This document shows positions 16,018 through 19,882 of a stretch of DNA of 19,882 bases, piece after piece; position 1 is the first letter of the stretch, and every line of letters begins with the position of its first letter. This DNA is from Bacteroidetes bacterium UBA4408 (GTDB taxonomy: Bacteria > Bacteroidota > Bacteroidia > UBA4408): the NCBI GenBank assembly GCA_002389785.1, contig DGQS01000088.1, positions 1 to 19,882 on the forward strand, read 5' to 3'. Made by a program: the position numbers and the translations under genes. Below the pieces are notes generated by a model that was given only the letters and a program-made list of their open reading frames with translations, had not been told where the DNA came from and did no database searches.

Positions 16018-16048
16018 AAATCCGTTTTTTACCTATTCAATTTACATT

Positions 16049-17209
16049 ATGTATCCAACCATCACTGATTTATTAAAAGATTTACTGGGAATTAATATTC
16101 CATTACCCATTCAAAGTTTTGGCTTTTTTGTAGCACTCGCTTTTTTACTAGCAGCCTATTTATGGAGTTTAGAAATTAAACGCAAAGAAAGTCTTGGTCT
16201 TATGCCCTCAAGCAAAGTGAAGTTCTTAAAAGGCGAAGCAGCTAGCATTTCCGAATTGGTTTCATCGGCACTAATTGGTTTTTTTATTGGCTATAAAATA
16301 GGGTATGCGTTAATGAATTATGAATCTTTCACCAAAAATCCTCAAGCAATAATTTTATCCTTATCGGGAAATTTTATTGCAGGACTTTTAGTTGCAGGTA
16401 TTTCTGTATACCTTAAATATCGCGAAAAGCAGAAAGGTAAACTCGATACACCAGTATGGGAAGAAATTACTATGCACCCTCACGAACATGTCGGAAACAT
16501 GACCATGATAGCTGCGATAGGTGGATTACTTGGAGCAAAGTTGTTTCACAATTTCGAAAACATGGATGATTTTATGGCCGATCCAATTGATGCCTTACTT
16601 TCATTTAGTGGTTTAACTTGGTACGGAGGTTTAATTGTTGCCACCATCGCCTTGATGGTATATGCGAAAAAAAACAACTTGTATTTTCCACATTTAATGG
16701 ATACTAGTGCTCCTGCGCTTATGGCCGGTTATGCCGTTGGAAGAATGGGTTGCCAAATTGCGGGCGATGGTGATTGGGGTATTGATAATTTAGCTCCACA
16801 GCCTTCCTGGATGAGTTTTTTACCCGAGTGGACCTGGGCCTATCGCTATCCACACAATGTTCTTGGAGAAGGTATACCTATTCCGGGTTGCAGTGGACAA
16901 CATTGCGCCATGCTTGCTAATCCTGTTTATCCTACTCCCCTATACGAAATAATGATGTGTAGTATTTTGTTTCTTGTATTGTGGAGCATACGAAAACGAA
17001 TAAGTACTACCGGAGTATTTTTTTCGATTTACTTGATATTTAACGGAATTGAGCGATTTTTAATCGAACTCATTCGCGTAAATTCCGAATACCATTTATT
17101 TGGACACGGTATCACTCAAGCTCAAATTATTTCTTCGGCATTAGTTGTTTTAGGATGTTATGGGATCTTCTATTTTAAAAAGAAAGCAACAAACAATTTA
17201 ACACAGTAA
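16049..17209 (+). CDS. lgt: prolipoprotein diacylglyceryl transferase family protein (divergent, long)
   Basis: This 386-residue integral membrane protein of the Lgt family has about seven to eight helices. Lgt transfers diacylglyceryl from phosphatidylglycerol to the lipobox cysteine of prolipoproteins. Visible landmarks are [16 protein letters not shown] at 17-32, [10 protein letters not shown] at 158-167, GLTWYGGLI at 188-196, [14 protein letters not shown] at 231-244, YPTPLYEI at 294-301, and ERFLIELIR at 335-343. It is about 95 residues longer than E. coli Lgt, with extra loops near 45-65 and 125-150. By recalled alignment, Arg232 and Arg336/Glu340 match E. coli Arg143, Arg239 and Glu243. 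The E. coli His103 and Asn146 positions are Tyr192 and Cys235. It may be the main Lgt or a paralogue. It heads a co-directional run. Confidence 0.88.
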   Translation: MYPTITDLLKDLLGINIPLPIQSFGFFVALAFLLAAYLWSLEIKRKESLGLMPSSKVKFLKGEAASISELVSSALIGFFIGYKIGYALMNYESFTKNPQAIILSLSGNFIAGLLVAGISVYLKYREKQKGKLDTPVWEEITMHPHEHVGNMTMIAAIGGLLGAKLFHNFENMDDFMADPIDALLSFSGLTWYGGLIVATIALMVYAKKNNLYFPHLMDTSAPALMAGYAVGRMGCQIAGDGDWGIDNLAPQPSWMSFLPEWTWAYRYPHNVLGEGIPIPGCSGQHCAMLANPVYPTPLYEIMMCSILFLVLWSIRKRISTTGVFFSIYLIFNGIERFLIELIRVNSEYHLFGHGITQAQIISSALVVLGCYGIFYFKKKATNNLTQ

Positions 17210-17271
17210 TGCAACTAAACGCTATTACACAAAACAACTTAGTTTGTGAACACAAAATTGAATAACTAAAC

Positions 17272-18063
17272 ATGAATCTTGAAAATATTACCAAGGAAGT
17301 TTGTTTGCTTACAAAAGAGGTAGGAACTTATATTTTAAGTGAAAAAGGTAAACTTACAAAAGGCACAATTGAGGTAAAAGGACTAAACGATTTTGTTACA
17401 CACGTTGATAAAACTGCCGAAAAATTATTGGTAGATGGACTGGCTAAATTAATTCCGGAAAGTGGTTTTGTGGCTGAAGAAAATACATCGAGTAAAAAAG
17501 GGACTCATTACAATTGGATTATTGATCCCCTTGATGGTACAACTAATTTTATACATTCATTGCCCTGTTTTTGTATTAGTATTGCTTTGATGCGTGATAC
17601 AAAATTAGTAGCAGGTGTAGTTCATGAACTCAACTTTGATGAATGTTTTTATGCTTGGGAAAATAGTGCAGCCTATATGAACGATACCATTATTTCGGTG
17701 ACAAAAACTGCAAACTTAAAAGACGCATTGCTCGCAACAGGATTTCCATATTACGATTACAGCAGGCTGAATGAATACATGGAATTGTTTAAGTATTTTA
17801 TGAAGCACACCCATGGAATACGACGTTTGGGTTCAGCTGCTGCCGACCTAGCCTATGTTGCCTGTGGTAGACTTGATGGATTTTATGAATATTGTTTAAA
17901 ACCCTGGGATGTGGCAGCCGGTGCATTTATTGTGCAGCAAGCCGGTGGTAAAGTAAGCGATTTTTCAGGAGGCGAAAACTATTTGTACGGTCAAGAAATT
18001 GTTTGTGGAAACACCGCTGTTTTTGATGAACTATTAAACGCAGTAAAAACACACATGACTTAA
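17272..18063 (+). CDS. suhB: inositol monophosphatase family protein (SuhB-like)
   Basis: This 263-residue Mg-dependent phosphatase belongs to the FIG superfamily (inositol-1-phosphatase, CysQ-like and histidinol-phosphatase-like members). Metal ligands are visible: Glu69/Glu70 in VAEEN, Asp85 and Asp88 in IDPLDGTTNF, and Asp213 in KPWDVAAGA, followed by GGKVSDFSGG. The RLGSAAADLAYVACGRLDGF stretch is typical of the inositol-monophosphatase branch. Substrate cannot be decided from sequence, and the symbol is by similarity. It starts 62 bases after the lgt-family stop. The next gene begins six bases after its own stop, so it is likely part of that transcript. Confidence 0.92.
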   Translation: MNLENITKEVCLLTKEVGTYILSEKGKLTKGTIEVKGLNDFVTHVDKTAEKLLVDGLAKLIPESGFVAEENTSSKKGTHYNWIIDPLDGTTNFIHSLPCFCISIALMRDTKLVAGVVHELNFDECFYAWENSAAYMNDTIISVTKTANLKDALLATGFPYYDYSRLNEYMELFKYFMKHTHGIRRLGSAAADLAYVACGRLDGFYEYCLKPWDVAAGAFIVQQAGGKVSDFSGGENYLYGQEIVCGNTAVFDELLNAVKTHMT

Positions 18064-18069
18064 TTTGAC

Positions 18070-18537
18070 ATGAAGTCCTTGGTTAATTTTTACTTTTTTT
18101 ACTTGCTTTTACTTGTTCTATTCGCTTGTGAAAATGATTGTAAAAAAATTGAAAAAGGTACGCATCAAGCTATTGATGTAATGCTCAAAGTCGGAACTAA
18201 ATCCGGCTTTAAGGCCAATGGTTATACACATTGTAAAGTACAAGAAGTAGACAGCGTTTTACGCATTGGTCAAGTTACCTACTTTAATAAAGATAGTTTA
18301 ACATTTTTACCCCTGGTGCATAGCTCTCCTCAAAGCACCTTTATTTTTAGCGGCGATACTGTTGTTGCCGAAACTTTGGTTGTTTTCGACTACAATTCAC
18401 GAATTGAATATTCCACTGAATGTAAGTATACTTTTAAGATTGATCAGCCTAAAATAAAAAGCTACACATTTGATTCTTGTATAGTACTTAAATATGATAC
18501 TGTTTCAGAAACGCTAAAAATTGAGTTATACAAATGA
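18070..18537 (+). CDS. small lipoprotein, DUF6452-like
   Basis: This 155-residue protein has a lipoprotein signal: a hydrophobic stretch at about 6-19 ending in LFAC with the lipidated Cys20, followed by ENDCKK. The mature part is a small all-beta domain with further cysteines (CKVQEV, TECKYTF, FDSCIVLKY). The layout matches my recollection of the DUF6452 lipoprotein family, commonly next to a DUF6048 barrel gene in Bacteroidota; the family name is tentative. Its TGA stop overlaps the next gene's ATG by four bases (ATGA), indicating translational coupling. It lies six bases after the phosphatase gene. Confidence 0.8.
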   Translation: MKSLVNFYFFYLLLLVLFACENDCKKIEKGTHQAIDVMLKVGTKSGFKANGYTHCKVQEVDSVLRIGQVTYFNKDSLTFLPLVHSSPQSTFIFSGDTVVAETLVVFDYNSRIEYSTECKYTFKIDQPKIKSYTFDSCIVLKYDTVSETLKIELYK

Positions 18538-19220
18538 AGTATCTTTTGCTCCTATTTTTGATACTTGGCACCACTTTAAGCTATTCAAAGGATTCTTTGA
18601 TTTACCGACAATTTTCGGCAGGAATAAATTTTGCGAGTTTATCCAATGCCACTCCTGAATTTGTTGCTGAATTTGTATTGAATGAAAAAATAAGTGCTAA
18701 ACTAGATGCCGGTTACCGTCCTTTTTTGAATACCTTGGAACTATCTAAAAAATTAGCTAATCGTAAAGTTGGTGGTTCTTATTTCCGTATTGGAATACGC
18801 TATTATAATCGCACACATGCACGAAGAAAAAGATTTTTTACAGGAGCCGGAATTATACTTGCATCCTATAAAGCTACTGCCAATATAGTTGTTCATGATT
18901 ATTACAACAGTTTTAAACTTCCACAATATGCAAAACAATTTACTTATGGGGCCTTTGGTAATATTGGATTTGAGCGAAACTTAAGCACAAAATTGATTTT
19001 TGAATATGGATGTGGATATAATTTTTTATTGAACAGAAATGATTCCCTACTCAATCACTATGCGTATTTTTCGTCGGCTCAACCCGGTTTAGGTAACTTC
19101 AGTCTTTCTACACTAAAAGCTGGATTTAGCAATGGTATTTCACTATCACTATGCCTACGATATCTGTTGTATTATCGAAATGATAAACTAAAAAAAGAAG
19201 AAGTCGATTTTGCAAGGTAA
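18534..19220 (+). CDS. outer-membrane beta-barrel protein, DUF6048-like
   Basis: This 228-residue protein has a signal peptide (about 1-18, MKYLLLLFLILGTTLSYS). Alternating amphipathic strands follow: FSAGINFASL, AKLDAGYRPF, SYFRIGIRYYNR, FFTGAGIILASYK, TYGAFGNIGFERN and ISLSLCLRYLLYYR. This is the profile of a small outer-membrane barrel, with the C-terminal strand followed by a charged tail. The pairing with the preceding lipoprotein and the four-base ATGA overlap suggest the two products work together at the outer membrane. The DUF6048 label is from memory of that gene pair and is tentative. Confidence 0.82.
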   Translation: MKYLLLLFLILGTTLSYSKDSLIYRQFSAGINFASLSNATPEFVAEFVLNEKISAKLDAGYRPFLNTLELSKKLANRKVGGSYFRIGIRYYNRTHARRKRFFTGAGIILASYKATANIVVHDYYNSFKLPQYAKQFTYGAFGNIGFERNLSTKLIFEYGCGYNFLLNRNDSLLNHYAYFSSAQPGLGNFSLSTLKAGFSNGISLSLCLRYLLYYRNDKLKKEEVDFAR

Positions 19221-19243
19221 AAAACAAAATAAATAAACTACAA

Positions 19244-19579
19244 ATGATTATAGGAGTAGCGGGAACCTACATGGCAGAGACAGCCGAACAAAGAAAGTTA
19301 AACTTAGATGCCATGAACATAGCTGCTGCCCAACTGGTAGAACTGGGACATATTCCATAAATTGGAATGAATGCTGCTTTGCCGGTATTAGAAAAAGCAA
19401 AAATTTCAGATCCTTATAAAGTAACAATGGATATATCGTTGGCAGTTATTAATGCCTGTGATGCTCTTTTACTTTTGAAAGAAAGACCTGGAGCAAACAA
19501 AGAACGTGACTTAATATTATCGAAAGGGCTACCTGTATTTTTTTCTATTGAAGAAATTATAGAATTAGGCAGCAACTAA
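19244..19579 (+). pseudogene. DUF4406 / nucleoside deoxyribosyltransferase-like gene split by an in-frame TAA
   Basis: Reading from the ATG at 19244 gives 38 codons, then a TAA at 19358-19360. The same frame then continues for 72 codons to the stop at 19577-19579. Joined across the stop, the product has the full order expected of DUF4406-type proteins. It opens with IGVAGTYMAET and has NLDAMNIAAAQLVELGHIP. The stop comes next, then IGMNAALPVLE, ISLAVINACDALLLLK, RPGANKERDL and GLPVFFSIEEI. The Glu in GANKE aligns with the catalytic Glu region of nucleoside deoxyribosyltransferases. The interruption replaces one residue, without frameshift. The second part could restart at the ATG at 19367. 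It lies 23 bases after the barrel gene. Confidence 0.8.
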
Positions 19580-19637
19580 TTGTTGCTCGAAAATTAATCT
19601 CTTTGAGCATTTGCATTCGAGCCTCAACCTACAAACC

Positions 19638-19689
19638 ACAAGTGCTTTTATTGAGCCAAGTCTAAACTAAATTCAATAAAAGCACTTGT
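19638..19689. repeat. perfect 17-bp inverted repeat with 18-base spacer
   Basis: The arm at 19638-19654 is the exact reverse complement of 19673-19689 (core caagtgcttttattga). The spacer is 18 bases. It lies between the convergent DUF4406-like and ettA genes, so a bidirectional transcription terminator is the simplest reading. Neither side ends in a good T tract, however, and the loop is long. Shorter inverted repeats at 19571-19587 and 19585-19622 precede it. Confidence 0.85.
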
Positions 19690-19699
19690 TGCCATTTCC

Positions 19700-19719
19700 G
19701 TTTAATTATAAAATTAAAC
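19700..19719. terminator. weak AT-rich hairpin overlapping the ettA stop codon
   Basis: An 8-bp stem (19700-19707 with 19712-19719) closes a four-base loop, and covers the ettA stop codon. The stem is A/T-rich with a single G-C pair, so it is at best an accessory terminator for either direction. Confidence 0.3.
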
Positions 19720-19882
19720 TACTAACTTTTTAAAACGAATTCGCTTTGGAGTTGCATCGCCACCTAAACGTTTCTTTTTATTTTCTTCATATTCAGAATA
19801 GCCTCCTTCAAAATAATATACACTCGAATCACCTTCAAAAGCTAAAATATGCGTACAAACTCTATCCAAAAACCATCTATCG
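19714..19882 (-). CDS. ettA: energy-dependent translational throttle protein EttA, C-terminal end (partial)
   Basis: The last 55 codons of an ABC-F ATPase run off the right edge of the window. They read DRWFLDRVCTHILAFEGDS, then YYFEGGYSEYEENKKKRLGG, and end with TPKRIRFKKLVV. The DRWFLDRVCTHILAFEG string after the second ABC domain and the EYEENKKKRLG tail are characteristic of EttA, which gates elongation through the ribosomal E site according to ATP/ADP ratio. The ABC domains themselves are outside the window, so intactness cannot be judged. Confidence 0.92.
   Translation of the reverse strand, partial: DRWFLDRVCTHILAFEGDSSVYYFEGGYSEYEENKKKRLGGDATPKRIRFKKLVV

Noticed and set aside
19358..19360. 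Reassignment of TAA to a sense codon
   Set aside because: Many other genes in the window end in TAA at the expected family length, so the standard meaning holds.

Overview
The window looks like part of a Bacteroidota (Bacteroidetes) chromosome. The DNA is AT-rich. One secreted protein ends in a type IX secretion (Por) sorting domain. Several genes are preceded by the Bacteroidota-type -7 box TAnnTTTG, without obvious Shine-Dalgarno sites. The content also fits: a BshC bacillithiol enzyme, an anchored OmpH/Skp-like protein, a TPR histidine kinase, and small lipoprotein/beta-barrel pairs. I cannot name a genus. No tRNA, rRNA, CRISPR array, transposase or phage gene was seen. Most of the window is core chromosome rather than an accessory island.

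Layout. 1-136: a short GC-richer stretch, possibly the end of a dispersed intergenic repeat. 137-2528 (+): a four-helix membrane protein, a VOC-fold protein and a large T9SS-exported Calx-beta/lamin-tail protein, ending at a strong bidirectional terminator (2595-2632). 2650-4698 (-): glutamate dehydrogenase and a small outer-membrane-type protein. 4761-5768 (+): an 84-89 aa unknown and an OmpH/Skp-like protein. 5769-8720 (-): rimO then bshC, probably one transcript. 8804-12185 (+): a polytopic membrane protein and a TPR histidine kinase. 12189-13004 (-): a YD-repeat-like secreted protein. 13133-13723 (+): a conserved unknown. 13712-15825 (-): recA followed by a TPR lipoprotein. 16049-19220 (+): an Lgt-family protein, an inositol-monophosphatase-family protein, a small lipoprotein and a beta-barrel protein in a tight run. 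19244-19579 (+): a DUF4406-like gene split by an in-frame TAA. 19714-19882 (-): the C-terminal end of ettA.

How the genes fit together. Envelope functions recur: Lgt-family lipid modification, two predicted lipoproteins, an OmpH/Skp-like chaperone, two small barrels and a T9SS cargo. Translation quality is represented by RimO and EttA, thiol redox by BshC, recombination by RecA and nitrogen metabolism by GDH. These are scattered single genes or short operons, not one dedicated pathway.

Starts were corrected for five genes. RecA begins at 15825, the TPR lipoprotein at 14725 or 14719, the barrel protein at 4698 and RimO at a TTG at 8720. The membrane protein at 8804 begins with GTG. I found no convincing undescribed multi-gene system. 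The points most worth a second look are the broken DUF4406 gene, the divergent Lgt homologue, the three tail-to-tail gene junctions with no spacer, and the long perfect inverted repeat near the right end.
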